Of a stretch of 64,000 bases of DNA, positions 22,142 to 34,720 are shown in pieces. The number at the start of each line of letters is the position of its first letter. Within the stretch, counting starts at the first letter, position 1. The notes beneath the pieces were generated by a model, which did no database searches, had not been told where the DNA came from, and worked only from the letters and a program-made list of their open reading frames with translations. The translations under genes and the position numbers were made by a program. This DNA is from Saturnia japonica (taxonomy: Eukaryota; Arthropoda; Insecta; Lepidoptera; Saturniidae). The stretch lies in NCBI GenBank assembly GCA_033032175.1, contig CM065316.1:8650115-8714114 (forward strand), in the 5' to 3' direction.

Positions 22142-24027
22142 TTATAATAGTTTTGCAATAGTGGCAGCGTTACCACGTATTGCTTACGAAGCTTGGTGGG
22201 AGATAAATAACCAATCTGACTCTTAGTATAGATTTGTAAACGCTGTGAAAGCTAATTTACGAATCCTATAAGTGTTTTTGGGCATTAGTTGCATTGATGA
22301 TAGGTGCATATATTGTATCATTCACATGAACTGTGTAGGTTGTATGTGTGTCGCTATAATAGTAATATTCCAACAAACTTATTATGTTGAAAACAGTGCT
22401 GTTCTTATATAATATCGACAGATAGTAATATTAATACGCACCTTTGTTGTGATAGATCCAAAGACAATTTTATAATTTCTTTGAAATGCTATGTAAATTT
22501 GAAACAATTTTAATAACAACAATGTGATCTTATTATCATCATAATCCATTGTCCAGTTGAATTTACGAGGTGCAATTATTTATTTGAAACAACCGTAGTT
22601 AAATCTTTCAGTTTTTATTTCAAAATAAACTTCTACAAATTCGCAGTATACTTGACTCTTACAGTAAACTACAAATAATATAATAAATTTATTCACAGGT
22701 GTGAAACCACAAAAAGTACCGCAAAGTGATTACAGTGCCCGAACATTTCCACGTATAGAATATTGAGCTAAACCAATGTACGCGGGATATAATGGCGTCC
22801 GCGTTTCGTAGCTCATAAACTACACAGACTGTCGAATCGTAGCGATTACAATATTTTCTCTTGAACAAGCCATAACGATACTTTAAATGGTGCCCCGACC
22901 AATTTCCTCGCATCCATATCTTATTCGCGCGGCTCCCAGAATTCAATTTAACACTCATCGATTTTTATGTGTTTATGTTTAAAAATTTAAGTTATGTTCA
23001 CAGCGCCCGACCATGCTATACGTAGATGGGTAATAATTTAAGTAAAAATTACACAAAACATTAATAAATGATCGGTTTGGTGTGAACATATAATTGCTAT
23101 TATAAATTGTTTACTCGATCATCCGTTAACTATGGACTTCGGATCAAAATGATTATGTTTGTAATAAATATTCTTTTACGTTACGTTACGATACGTTTTT
23201 AAAATATGTATGTACCTAAAATTAATACCTGTAAGCACTTTAGAAAATCAGAGTGTCCTACAGTTTAGATATGTAACGTGGCACTTAATAAATAACAAAT
23301 TGGAATGCAAATGAAATTCTTTAAAATTGTTATAGGCCATCAAGTTGTACATTGTGCAACACTGTGTCCGCCACTTCATTGACACGTTTCAGTGTTGCCA
23401 GTCACGCGAAGCAAGTGCCGATTCAATGAACGATACTTTACGATTTGGTAATGTTATTTCACGGTGATTGTGTTCAATTAGTTTCAAGCACGGAATTCGA
23501 AAAACACGAAAAGTCCTTTTGCAATAGTAAAGAGTTTCTGCTTTCCACTAAAAGTTATTCAATAAATCAGATCATTTTTTGTTGTCCATAAATAAAATAT
23601 TGTTAATAAATTTTCACCATTCTGCATCGTTTATTTTCTTCGACTTTTTGGTTACGCATTAACAGAAGCACTAAAAGTAATTTATATAAGATAAGAATAA
23701 TAGTTACGAAATAATTTTATAATTGAAGAAATAGATATTAATAGGTATAATCAACTGTGCATTAGGAAATCCATTTTTATACATCTATCATCAGTCTTAT
23801 AACAATCCTAGGAACTTTTGTCGAGGGAACTCAAACTGGCATATAGTGGATGTACCAATTCTGAGATGCCACAAAACTCCCTAGAAAGTTCTGACAAAAG
23901 ATCACCATTTTGTTACAATACTGAAATTATCGCAAATTTTTACGCGTGGTAAAATCTTTCGAATACATTTTTCTAGAGGTCATTCCGTATCCAATGAGCT
24001 CCCGCTCATATTTATGTCTATGTTTCA
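22142..24027. other. No gene seen; AT-rich spacer
   Basis: An open frame of 89 codons on the minus strand (22689-22958) lies in a GC-richer patch but has no feature I recognise, and I do not call it a gene. Nothing else stands out. Confidence 0.4.
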
Positions 24028-24214
24028 CGTTTTGACGTGACAACGTCTTATAAATTGGTTTGCCGGGTGACACTTCAAGAAACTGCGTTACGCTCCGCTC
24101 ACGTTATGCGCTCACAATGAGAGCGAGTGAGAGGCACGCGTCCCTTCCACTCGGGCATGGTTAGCCCGCCTAAGAGCGAGAGAGACAGACATAAAGTCGT
24201 TGTCACGTAAAACT
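24028..24214. mobile_element. Short inverted-repeat element (MITE-like), about 187 bp
   Basis: TTTTGACGTGACAACGTCTTATA at the left faces ATAAAGTCGTTGTCACGTAA at the right, with one or two mismatches. The interior is GC-rich compared with the flanks (CGTTACGCTCCGCTCACGTT, GAGCGAGTGAGAGGCACGCG). No protein is encoded. The target duplication was not resolved. Confidence 0.6.
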
Positions 24215-24280
24215 TTCGCCCGTATACCGACTTTACAAGCAACCAATTTTTTTATTTAACACGCTTTTATTAGCTTCACC

Positions 24281-24303
24281 TGTATGTATGTATGTATGTA
24301 TGT
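24281..24303. repeat. (ATGT)n microsatellite
   Basis: Five to six TATG/ATGT units in a row. Confidence 0.9.
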
Positions 24304-24509
24304 AACCGACCCCTTTGAGCTCGATTTTGTCCTACTTTGAATGATCAGATTTAATTCAAATTTTGCACACTTGTCAAAAGTCGATGACAATGCAATAATC
24401 CGATCAAAGCATCCGATTATCTTATTTAGATTCGCCAGGATTAATTAATTTCTTTCCGCATTCTTTGCATGCGAGTAAGAGAGATAGAGCTAGTGCGCGA
24501 ACTACGCAT

Positions 24510-24760
24510 GGGTGCAGTTCCACACTTACTCTTTCGGGCATGCAAGGTTGTACAGTTGATCATGCAGTCATTTATTTGGGTCCGCGATTGTTTGCTGCTG
24601 GACAAGCTTATGTGGCACTTAGTCGTGGAAGATCCTTGGACGGTATACGAATTGAAGAACTTGATTGCTCAAAATTAACAGGAAGAACTCCATGTAACAG
24701 TGAAGCATTGAATGAAATGATTCGATTACGAGATAAACCAAAAAATCTACAATCAGTCAC
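24510..24760 (+). pseudogene. Helitron Rep/helicase (PIF1-like) C-terminal fragment
   Basis: The frame reads GMQGCTVDHAVIYLGPRLFA, then AGQAYVALSRGRSLDGIRIE, ELDCSKLTGRTPCNSEAL. The first part matches helicase motif V/VI of PIF1-type superfamily-1 helicases (K-x-Q-G-x-T, V-A-L-S-R-x-x-x), and the DCSKLTG tail is typical of insect Helitron proteins. All earlier motifs (Walker A/B, Rep HUH domain) are missing. It shows that an autonomous Helitron was once present, consistent with the many CTAG-ended non-autonomous elements nearby. Confidence 0.75.
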
Positions 24761-24958
24761 AGAGTGGAAATTCACACTCATCCTCATTCTCAGTGCCGCC
24801 AACAAATTCGCTCCTATGATTATAATATTATGTAAAGTTATTACGGATTGAAAATTCCATACTCAAGCATTAATGTGACTGACTGTATATGTAACTAAGG
24901 TTGCACCTCTATGTGTCTCGCTGTTTATATTGGCATCATAGAAATCTTTGAATATGTG

Positions 24959-25312
24959 TTAAAAAAATTTAAAATACACGCTTTCATAAAAAATCCAACT
25001 AAAAACAGAAAATAAAATTTAATAAATTTGATTAAGTACAGTGTAAAAAAAAATTAATGTACATTATTGTAAAAAAAGCGTGGGGTGTATTCAAAGCGCT
25101 TTTTAAGATATTATATTATCGAAGTGATGATTCTTCTACTCATTATCTGTCAATAAAATGTTTATAATTATTGACACTATGCACTCCACGCTTTTTTTAC
25201 AATAATGTACATTCATTTTTTTTACACTGTACTTAATCAAATTTATTAAATTTTATTTTCTGTTTTTTAGTTGGATTTTTTATGAAAGCGTGTTTTTTTA
25301 AGTTTTTTTTAA
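24959..25312. mobile_element. Palindromic (long inverted repeat) element
   Basis: Left arm 24959-25088 and right arm 25181-25312 are near-perfect inverted copies. ACACGCTTTCATAAAAAATCC faces GGATTTTTTATGAAAGCGTG, and AATGTACATTATTGTAAAAA faces TTTTTACAATAATGTACATT. A 92-bp unique loop lies between. It is bounded by TTAAAA-type sequence, and no protein is encoded. Likely a MITE; superfamily unknown. Confidence 0.8.
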
Positions 25313-25889
25313 ACTATTATTTATTTTAATTGAAGACCAGTATTATTTGATATACAGCAGTTGATATTACGGGCGGAAGTAGCTAAGAAAATTTCGTATT
25401 AATTATCAAAAAATTTAAATTTGGAACGTAAGAAATCATTCCAGGGTACTTCAAATAATATGGCAAAACATAGTTAAATTAATAAAACCTCTTTCTTGTA
25501 ACATTCATTAAACTGTAGAAAAAATCTAAAGTGCCCGTTTTTTTTGGAAAGAACTTTCTTATGTGTTTTTGGTTTTTTTTAAATTTATTATTTGAAATTC
25601 AATACATTTATACTACTAACTGTACTAACGGCTCTACGCGTGGACTAGATAAAGATGATTTTTATTGTAATGTGCAGAACCCTAATATTTTTTCTAAAAT
25701 TAATGTAACCCAATTTACTCCTTATAATATAATCTATCTGGCAGTGAAAGTCACGTCAAAATCGGTTTTAACCATTTCGGAGTTTACCCGGAACAAACAG
25801 ATAGAAAGTCAAAAAAATTTAAAAATAGTGTTTTGTTATAAATACCGTATATACGTTCATATGCAAATGCATACTAAATAGTAAAAAGC
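25313..25889. other. No gene seen; includes a Helitron-like scrap
   Basis: TCGGTTTTAACCATTTCGGAGT and GAACAAACAGATAG at 25760-25806 resemble a widespread lepidopteran repeat body. The open frame across it is not a gene. Confidence 0.4.
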
Positions 25890-26030
25890 TGTTACTTTGA
25901 TATTACAAACAGACACTTCAATTATAATAATTGTATAAATTAGTACCGTATAATATACTTTCCTGTGCGTTTAGTAAAACGCTATTATTTTGATATTACA
26001 AACAGACGCTTCCATTTTAATAGATACTTA
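25890..26030. repeat. Two-unit direct repeat, offset 93 bp
   Basis: TTTGATATTACAAACAGACACTTC and TTTGATATTACAAACAGACGCTTC occur 93 bp apart (at about 25897 and 25990) with similar flanks (GCTGTTAC/GCTATTAT). Confidence 0.7.
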
Positions 26031-26179
26031 ACTTTCTTAATTTGGGGGACTATAATTATTAATTCAATAATACTCTAATGAGTTGTTATTTATTGTTGTC
26101 AATCCCTTATAAATAAATAAATGACTAATCCATACGTTTACAATTCAAAAGAGGAACGTCTTAAAAGAACAGTAGAAAA

Positions 26180-26372
26180 TAAAAGATAAATTAAAGTAAC
26201 GGCACAGGATCGTGAGGGCAGCCGCAGACGTGCGCGTGAGTATCACACGCGATCGCGCGTCGCGTCGCCGTACTCGCCGCACTCGCCGCGCCGCATGTCG
26301 CGTCTTGTCCTTCCCTCGATCGTATCGTAGGGTCACTGTGTCGCCGGCGGACATTTCGCATTCCATTGCCAC
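26180..26372. other. CpG-rich patch, function unknown
   Basis: About 190 bp of GC-rich, CpG-dense sequence (GCACTCGCCGCGCCGCATGT and the like) in an AT-rich setting. The minus strand is open for 75 codons from 26372 (MAMECEMSAGDTVTLRYDRG), ending in low-complexity arginine-rich sequence. It might be the first exon or promoter of a minus-strand gene whose remainder I could not find, or simply a decayed repeat. Confidence 0.25.
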
Positions 26373-28999
26373 GTACTAATCTTACTATAATTTCGTCGAA
26401 TACAATTTAAATGCAGATAAAAACACTTTCCACTTTGAACCTCGGAATATTAAGATGCCGCAGTGTTGAAATTTATGCTAGGATTTTATATATAGATAAT
26501 CCTATAAAAGTATAAATTTCCATGTAAGCGTGTACACCTTTCACAAGTCACTGCTTTTATTGAACTTATTTCAAATGTTAAGTATTGATGAAGACACCTG
26601 AATATAGAAATTCAATTTTAAAAATCTCTTTAGATACTCTTACAAGTATTACTTAGTATCATGAAATTGTGGACGATATTTAATTTACACTCAGTTCAGA
26701 TTTCACGTAAGATACAATCATCTAATATTAATTATATCCAGTAGGTAAGTAAGTACATATTATATATACAATATGTATTAATAACCCCTTCAGATCCGTG
26801 AAGATGTTATTAGGTATCGAGATTATATTCTGCTTATGTTATCCATCTCAGATTATAAGTTAAAAAATACCCCTAATAAAATGTAAAAAAAATAGATAAA
26901 TGAGGAAACTTACATGGCAATACAAGCGGCGCGGCGCAGGGTACCGCCATACGATCAAACGTACCGCTGCGCCACGCTGGGTCTGGCGACGGTGCTATCA
27001 CGTTTTAAAAATTTGCTAAATTTTAGGGAAACTAAAACTAAATATGTTAATTTGAAATCGCATTAACATTTTTATTTTCATAACAAATAAAATTTTGATT
27101 TTTTTCTTTTTGATAATGTTGTTGGGGTACCTATATATCCTTTTCGGATTCGATGGGGTTTTTTATACATACGACTCCAAAGATTTGGATGCAATTTTGT
27201 ATTTAGATAGTGTATTACATTTCAAGTTTACCTTCCTTTTCTTTTTTTTAAATAACAACACAGCTCGATCGCTCAGATGTTAAGATTTAAAGCACACAAT
27301 AATGAGAAATTTCCCAATTCGAGTCATATTCTAGTTTAGGACTCAAAGTTCATAAGAATTCAAATTATTGACATAAAAAAATTGTTACACAAATAGAAAT
27401 ACAAAACAAACGAATGAAATATTTAGTTAATGCTCGAGTTTTATATTACTTAATCATTGACTAATTAATTAACAACTGCATATTACAGAAACTAATGGAA
27501 GCGGAATGAATCCTACAAAAGTACATTTTTTAATACTGCCGCTAATCAAAGGACGGTAGCTCAGCGAAACGCAAGCGATAAATCTTGAAAAACCAGAAGA
27601 TGCAATTACACGGCTACCGAAAAGCATGAAGAGTGGCATTAACAAATTGTTCAAAATAAATAAAACCTTCTTAATCTACTGGTGAGTCCCGAACTTGTTC
27701 CTGATATCGTTACGACATTTTTCAGATTATTTATGGGACACTTAATATATCGATCAAGATTTAATGGAGAATTTGGTAGAAATGTGCCACATTTTAAAAG
27801 TAATATTTATGCATATTTTATGTTAAGTATCAATTAATGTCTTTGCTAAGGTCAGTCCGATAATACTATCGCATTATATGTAATAAAATGCTTTAAAAAT
27901 GTCCGGTTGGTTGTTACGAGAAATCAAACTTATTAATAGACACTATATAGGAAAAAAAAGCACCGTAAACACATATTTTGATTGATTTTCGCTGAAATTC
28001 AACGTATAACCTCGCTGAGTTGTTGTTCTTGATTTTGTTGCTTTCTCCTAAAAACAATGACAGCTGGTTCCTTACCTTAATATCTTTAATTAATAATTGT
28101 AATTAATAATTTTTACCATTTGTTAACTTTTGGTTTATTTTAAAGAGTTTAAATTGAAATGAAAAGCAGAAATAAGAGAAAGGTAAACGATTTCTTAGTA
28201 CGTAAATCCAACTAACTGTAAGAAAATCCGGAACAATCTCGCGTATAAAATAAATATTGACGAAGATCGATTATACGTACTTTGTTATTTATTCCTCATA
28301 ACATCTTTAGGTTAATCCTTATCGGTTTACAATGTGTAGTAATATTGAGATTCTACTACATAATGCCTTCAAAAGTAGGTCGATAAATGTTTATAATTAC
28401 ATTAACGAGTGACTGTCATAGGTACATAACTGATAACATTATTTCCTATCTATACTATATACGATCTAAATATAATATAATAAAAACGGAAAAGTGTTTT
28501 TGAAGTGAAAACTTCTTTAGCATCGTTGTGATTTGAAATTCGATGAAACGAAAGAGCGACAGTAAAAATAAACAGACACATAAATTCATAAGATTTAACG
28601 TTGGAGAAAATGAGATAGGAAGCATTATACAGTGCTTCTTATATTCGTTTAGACATAGTTGGAGTTTGCTTGGGCCTCAGCGTTGTACGTGTATTAATAC
28701 GTGTTTGTGCGCGCATGCGTATTACAAAGCTTAGGAAAAAGCATTACAACAACCGTGGTGTTGTGTATTGTGTGGTTACGTGTACGTAATATACGTTTTT
28801 ACTTTTTTCAGATGATATTCCCATGGATATTTCAAATGTGCAGTGATGCCTTAATTGATAATTATATTGTGAATAATGATTGTGAGTACTTGTATGTAAA
28901 TTTTCATAAACTTTAAATTAGTGTGTATTTTATAATTTTCTGAATTAAAAAAAAACGTAAGGTTTTACTTCTACCACGTGTGAATTGCACACATTATTT
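26373..28999. other. No gene seen; AT-rich spacer
   Basis: A CpG islet at 26926-26940 (GCGGCGCGGCGCAGG) interrupts otherwise AT-rich DNA. Short open frames (27095-27283, 28543-28734, 28701-28916) have no recognisable domain and biased hydrophobic or low-complexity composition. I do not call them. Confidence 0.4.
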
Positions 29000-29622
29000 T
29001 TTTTGTTTGTTTGTTTTTTAAACACGCTAATCTCTGGAACTACCGGTCGGATTCGAAAAATTATTTTTGTATATGATAGCCAGGCTCTCGAGGAAAAGTA
29101 TAAGCTGTTTAAGATTAGGCTACATCTCTCAGATAGCCTTAAATATTGATTTTTGTTACGTAAGTCAGAAGTCGAGGCCTTCCCGAACTGCTTTAACCGC
29201 GTACGCTGGCGTAATCGTTAATGATACGGAAATACAATGTTGTACAATAATATTGGTTTTTAGTATATCAAAAAAAATTCAGAGATATCATATGCCTATC
29301 TCTTGTGCATAAGCCACAATAAGGTATTTTGTGACAAAAATTTGTTGAAAGTTAAAAAGTGATTTATATGCATTATTTTTAGACATGGCATGGCATATTA
29401 ATCCTTACGAACAAAACTTACTTCATCATAAAGACAATTTTCTGAAGTTAATTTTGCTCTTTAGAGTATGCTATTTAGACACATAGTTTAGGAGATAATG
29501 AAAAATATAAATAATTTTTTACTTGCGAGAAGAACAATTATGATAGACTACATGGGTGCGTTGGCGACGCGGTGTTTGTCGGATAAAATTAACACAGGTG
29601 TAACCGTGAGGCATAGCTAGTT
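29000..29622 (+). mobile_element. Helitron-like element, family 1, copy 3 (longest)
   Basis: It begins TTGTTTGTTTGTTTTTTAAA followed by CACGCTAATCTCTGGAACTA and a CCGGTCGGATTCGAAAAATT stretch, typical of the 5' half of lepidopteran Helitron-like repeats. The shared 3' half ends CACAGGTGTAACCGTGAGGC and then ATAGCTAGT. The open frame inside (29067-29312) is a chance frame. Confidence 0.65.
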
Positions 29623-30131
29623 TATTTACATTTCATTTCTACTGCGGAACTTTTGGTAATTCATAGCCGTTAATACTGGTCAACAGACGGGACGGAAGTG
29701 GTCCGGAACTGATCCTTGTTTGTATTTTATATGTAGGTCCATATTAACTTCTATTTGCCACATTTCAAGTTGTAAATTATGTTTTAGTCCACCTGGTATT
29801 TTGTGTTAATCTATATATTGTAAAAAAAATTATCTGTATAAAAAAGCATATCTGTCATCTACCGTGAACATATTATTACTACAGGTATATATGTCTTCGA
29901 CTCACTTTTATATCAAGTTAAAGTCAGATTCTGTATTACTTAAGCTAACTGTAACTGGACATATGAAAATCCGTCCGTATCTATATAAGACATCCGTGTT
30001 ACATGCCAGCACGAAGTGACACCATCAAGACTTGTGGGTTGATCTTTACATCCGACATTACGTATAATATGTCTGTATATCAAGTAAAAATTCTATAAAA
30101 ATCAATCATTTTAATAATTATCTATTCCATA

Positions 30132-30270
30132 TCTATACTAATATTTAAAGCTCAAGAAATCGTTCGTCTATTTGTTTGAACACGCTAATCTCTAGATCCA
30201 CCGGTTAGATTTGAAAAAAAATTTTTTGCTTTTTGTTGCCTATATTGAGGAAAGTTATATGACTATTTAT
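30132..30270 (+). mobile_element. Helitron-like 5' end fragment
   Basis: TCTATACTAATATTTAAAGC followed by GTTTGAACACGCTAATCTCT and CACCGGTTAGATTTGAAAAA. The TC start and this order match the 5' half of the family at 29000. The 3' end is missing. Confidence 0.6.
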
Positions 30271-30377
30271 GACTTCACGTTACGACTATAAGAAGTGGAA
30301 CAGTAACCATAATCAAGCATTCTGGACAGCAGTAGACATGTATGGGAAGTCAGAACAACGATAGGCTACAATTCGTG

Positions 30378-30690
30378 AGTTGACAACTTTTGGAAAATTG
30401 TTTTAAAGACTATAAAGTCTTTATATGTTGAAAATAATACCTACTTATAAATAATTTTTTTTCATTAATATCTATAGCATTAAAAGTGTTATAAAAATAT
30501 TTTTTTATCTAAATAAAAAGTACGCGACAAAAACGATGCATTATGGTCCCGTGACGTCATCATGCATTTCATGTGTAATTTTGTATGATAACAGTGACAA
30601 ATTTGAGAACTAACGCAAGAGTCTAAAGTTCATGTTTCCTGAACCATGACGTCAAGTTTTCTAATCGGCGTTTTAAATCGCGTGACTCCC
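30378..30690 (+). repeat. Repeat family Y, copy 1
   Basis: TATATGTTGAAAATAATACCTA and GATGCATTATGGTCCCGTGA with CGTCATCAT, then ATCGGCGTTTTAAATCGCGTG. The same blocks, in the same order, occur at 40868-41370. It has no coding capacity. Confidence 0.7.
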
Positions 30691-30829
30691 AGACAAAAAA
30701 ATATTAATTTTCTAAAAGAAAATTAAATAAATTAACAATTACTTTTTCCAGATTAGTAGGTATTGTTTCAGGCTTTTTATGTTTAGATCAATAATACTCA
30801 GTAATTTACTTTAATTTTGAAACATACAG

Positions 30830-31012
30830 TCAACTCGCGGATCGTGTTATGGCGCGCGGCGGCGCGGCGCGGAGTAGAGTTGATCGAACAAATTATCACG
30901 GGTGTACATAACCATGGGGTACACCTAACATTTTATAACAAGTTCGGTGAAGCTGTTAAAGCCGCAGCGGTTTCAGGGTCCCTAAGGCTAAAAGCGTAGT
31001 CAGATAAAAAAA
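30830..31012 (+). repeat. Fragment related to repeat X tail, with CpG islet
   Basis: GGTGAAGCTGTTAAAGCCGC, then CAGGGTCCCTAAGGCTAAAAG and a poly-A-like end, as at the 3' end of repeat X. The GGCGCGCGGCGGCGCGGCGC islet (30851-30870) lies at its left side. Confidence 0.5.
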
Positions 31013-33398
31013 AGTATGTTATTATAATCATTAGATTATGAAGATTTACCTAACTTCAATTACCTAGCTATATTTATTTGAATTAGAAGATGCATATTAT
31101 TCATAAGAAATAAGTATACAAATTCTACTACCACAGAGAAATTTTGAAAAAAAACTTAGGAAGCTTAAGGTAGCATTCACACGAGTGCTTAAAAAGTATT
31201 GTGTTAAATTGTGGTGTAATAGAACAAACTAGCTGACCCGTGCGAATAATTCTGATTATTAATAGATGGCTCCTACCACAGATCAGTAAAACAAGGGAGA
31301 TATGGCTTGAAACAATAGTTGTTAGTTTCACATATCTCCTTGGCACAGTAAAGCTCCACCCCCTTACTACACTGACACAAAGACAAAAAGTATAAATACG
31401 GCACAGGTACTCATATTTCTCACGCAACTAAGAAATATGCAGCAACACATATAAATTAACTAATAGCACACATTCACATAGAAGGCGGCGCATCAGCCTG
31501 TAGCGACAGATTGTTAATAAACACATATAAACGACTAGAGATGAAAAATGGTAAACGATATAAAAATGGAAAATATTATCTGCTCTATTTTGTAATGGTT
31601 TCATTTACCGTGAAATGAAACATTTTGTATAAAGATATTTTATTATAAATTCGACTAAATGAACAATAATTAAAAAATAACCATTTTTTTTTTTCATTTT
31701 TTTTTAACATTGTTTTATTGGCCAGTGAAATGCAAATATTTATTTAACAGTTGGCGTTTTGACAGTTAAGGTGTTGCGTTTTGCGTTAAATAATGTAGTC
31801 TTAAATGAGTGTATCTCTCAATCATGGCTTTTAAACGCATTGTTAAATAATTCTTCATAGGAGATTGGTTGGCCTAATGAAAATAAATTTTATCAAAAAA
31901 TAACAATCAAATAATTGTATAGTACTATCATCCGGACTAGGTGGGGACTGTTGACATAGAAAAAATATCGACAGCTACACGTATCACATCACAACTCTAT
32001 TTCATGGACGAATCTATTGTCTTATCCTTAAGACCACTAACATTCGTCCATTGTGCCGTTAGTTCAACTTATTGAATAATAGATTTCTACTAAGAAAGCA
32101 ATGGTTGCTGTTCGTATTAAAAAAAATGGCTTGATAGTTCATCACTTTTTAACAAACATTAAATGATGTTTGCTGATTTTTATAGGAAAAAGAATACCAT
32201 CTTTAACGTAATTCACATTACAACTGGTATTTTCACAAAAAATCACTGAACAACGTGGCATTTTGTCTAAAATCAACAGATGTGTACTCGTTCACGGTGT
32301 GAAATCGACTACAAACAAAAACCAGCATCAAGCCCAATTTAGACCAGATGCGTTCGCACTCAACACGCCCGCAAACCATATCTTCTTTGTTTTACTGATC
32401 TGTGGCTCCTACATAGGCAGATAACCATAAATAAATTAAATGAATATAGTTTCATTAGCATCAACAGGTTCATTCATTTAACGTAAAACATTAATTTTAA
32501 ACTACCTATTTGTATATGTTTTGACAATAGCGGGTAGTATAAGCTTTAAAAAGATGCTTGAATCGTGAATTTTCATGAAGTATAAACGGAAAGATGGCGT
32601 AGAAATATGGTAACAAACGTCGCATGAAAAGAAGCGTATACGTTTAAAACAGATACACGGTGCAGCGTGAAGCGTGCTATATGTTCAAAACGTTTTTCAC
32701 CTCACACCGAAAAAGTGGCTACGTACCTAGTAAGACCTTCATCTTTGGCAATAAAATATTGTTTAAGACGCGCAATGAAGCATACTTTTTTAAATTATAC
32801 TAAATCTGGAAACTAAACAATAAACACAGTCGGAAATATTTTAAAAGACTGAAAATTTCAAGTTATAACGTTGTTCTGAGTTATGAAGATTAGTCCACCA
32901 TATTTGGTAAGTATATGTTGTCTACTTTAGGAAGTGACACCTCTGATGAATGAAGCAAACCTACTATTCTTGTAGTTGAACTTTAAACTGAGTATATATT
33001 ACTCGTATAAATTTACTTGGTAAATAACATCATATTTGTGTAAAACATATACTTGATCATGGAAAATATCGACATTCCGGATTAAAAAGGGCGTAAAGAC
33101 AGAAATACGACAAAGGAAAAGCCAAAAACTAAAATTTAAACTATTTTTATCATAATTTTTTTTTTGTAATAGTTACTATAAGGATTTCGTTAAGCAACAA
33201 GTTTCTTAAAAAGTCACGATCTATATTGCTACGACGACCAAAACAATTGTTTGGTCAATACTTTCAAAAATTACTTACTCTTACACACTAAGAAATCAGT
33301 TGTCATTGTACTTTATGACCTGATATTTCCAGAATTAAAATTAAGCATGTGTCGTAATTACTACATAATGTACTATTGTTGACATCAATTTTATGGGG
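31013..33398. other. No gene seen; AT-rich spacer
   Basis: ACTAGCTGACCCGTGCGAAT at 31229 looks like a reversed Helitron-like end, but the body beyond it is not recognisable. No exon-like open frame was found. Confidence 0.4.
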
Positions 33399-33845
33399 TG
33401 GCCAGCGTGCTCGCCCGACTTTAACCCCATAGAGCATGTATGGGATAAGCTTGGAAGACAAATTAAGAAGAGAAATCCTACCCCCACTAATTCCCTCAAT
33501 ATTTTATTCATAACTAGATTATGGGTACAGTAAAGAGACTGAAGGCAGTTCGAAGAGCTAGAGGGGGTAACACTAAGTACTGATTAAAGCCAACGCATTC
33601 CTTTGCATTAAAAAAAAGAATAAAATTTTAAGTAGAAAAATGCTTATTTTCTGTAAACATTTTCTTATATTCTTAATTTGATTAATTTATTTCATTTAGT
33701 CGTTTGTTTGTTTTTATGTTTGCAATGTTATATTGACTAATAATAAGCAATATCCAAATTAATAAACTTAATTCTTACAAATATCCATGATATTTTGTGT
33801 TAAACACCACTTTATTTTTGCGTACCTCTAAGTCCATGAGTGTAC
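33399..33845 (+). pseudogene. Tc1-like transposase C-terminal fragment and element tail
   Basis: The frame from 33399 reads WPACSPDFNPIEHVWDKLGR, QIKKRNPTPTNSL, and meets a stop at about 33530. S-P-D-x-N-P-I-E-H-x-W-D holds the last catalytic acid (E) region of Tc1 DD34E transposases. The rest of the transposase is lost. GCGTACCTCTAAGTCCATGA near 33822 looks like the inner part of the terminal repeat, but no partner was found upstream. Confidence 0.65.
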
Positions 33846-34349
33846 CTTTTGATTAAAAAAGGAAAGTGTATATAAACCTTTAATAATATATGAGTACAAA
33901 ATAAAAGTAGAACAAACAATGACAACATACATTCTTTCCTTAACAACAGCAACGCCCAATCAGTACTAATTTATAAGCGGAATAAAATTTTATCAATATT
34001 ACATATCACTACTTCAATTGTATTAGTTACAAGTCGGTCTTTTTTATTTATGTGATACCGCCAAAATGTGGTATTATTCACATCAAATTAAAATATATTT
34101 TTTAGTTAATATAATATTAAGTAAGTAGGTACATGACCGTTTGTTTGCCAACAGCTTTACGTATTTCGATAAAAAACTAAATCTCTTTCGTATGTAGATA
34201 CGCACTTCGCACTTTTATAAAAGATGTTCATAGGAATTGGTGTGTATAACTGGAAATATTTCAACTTAAACAAAGATGCTCGCCGAGGGTCTTTTTCATC
34301 CAGTTCGGAATTCTTAGCGCGAACCAGACAGATATTTATTATCTACTAG
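33846..34349. other. No gene seen; AT-rich spacer
   Basis: Nothing recognised. Confidence 0.4.
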
Positions 34350-34720
34350 CTGGCCCGGCAGATTTTATTCTACCCTTTCTAATAGTCAATAGCTCGACCA
34401 CAGCGCTAGCTATCCCGTATCATTTTTTCCTGGAAGCTTGTCTAATACCATAACAAAAAAAATGACCTACGCATATCCATAGTTTTAATCGTCTTGAGTA
34501 CATTCAAAAATGCCACAGGAAAAAGTGATTTCAGGTTATCCCGAATTTGAAAGATTTTCCGGGGAAATTTTTCAATTTTTTACCATAAAAACATAATTCG
34601 TTTTCGTACTATTACAAACATTTTAAAATAAAAAATAGCCAAATCGTTCCAAACATTCTCACGTGATGCGCTTACCAGCTAACAGTATTTAAATTTTTTG
34701 GTCAGATGGTCAGCAGTTAT
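34350..34720 (-). mobile_element. Helitron-like element, family 3, copy 2
   Basis: Begins ACTAGCTGGCCCGGCAGATT (reversed CTAGT end) and continues with AGCTCGACCACAGCGCTAGC, GTCTTGAGTACATTC and CACGTGATGCGCTTACCAGC. Same order as the copy at 15860, about 300 bp of shared body. Confidence 0.6.

Noticed and set aside
22689..22958. 89-codon open frame on the minus strand
   Set aside because: No recognisable domain, no splice-site support and no neighbouring exon; left as unknown.
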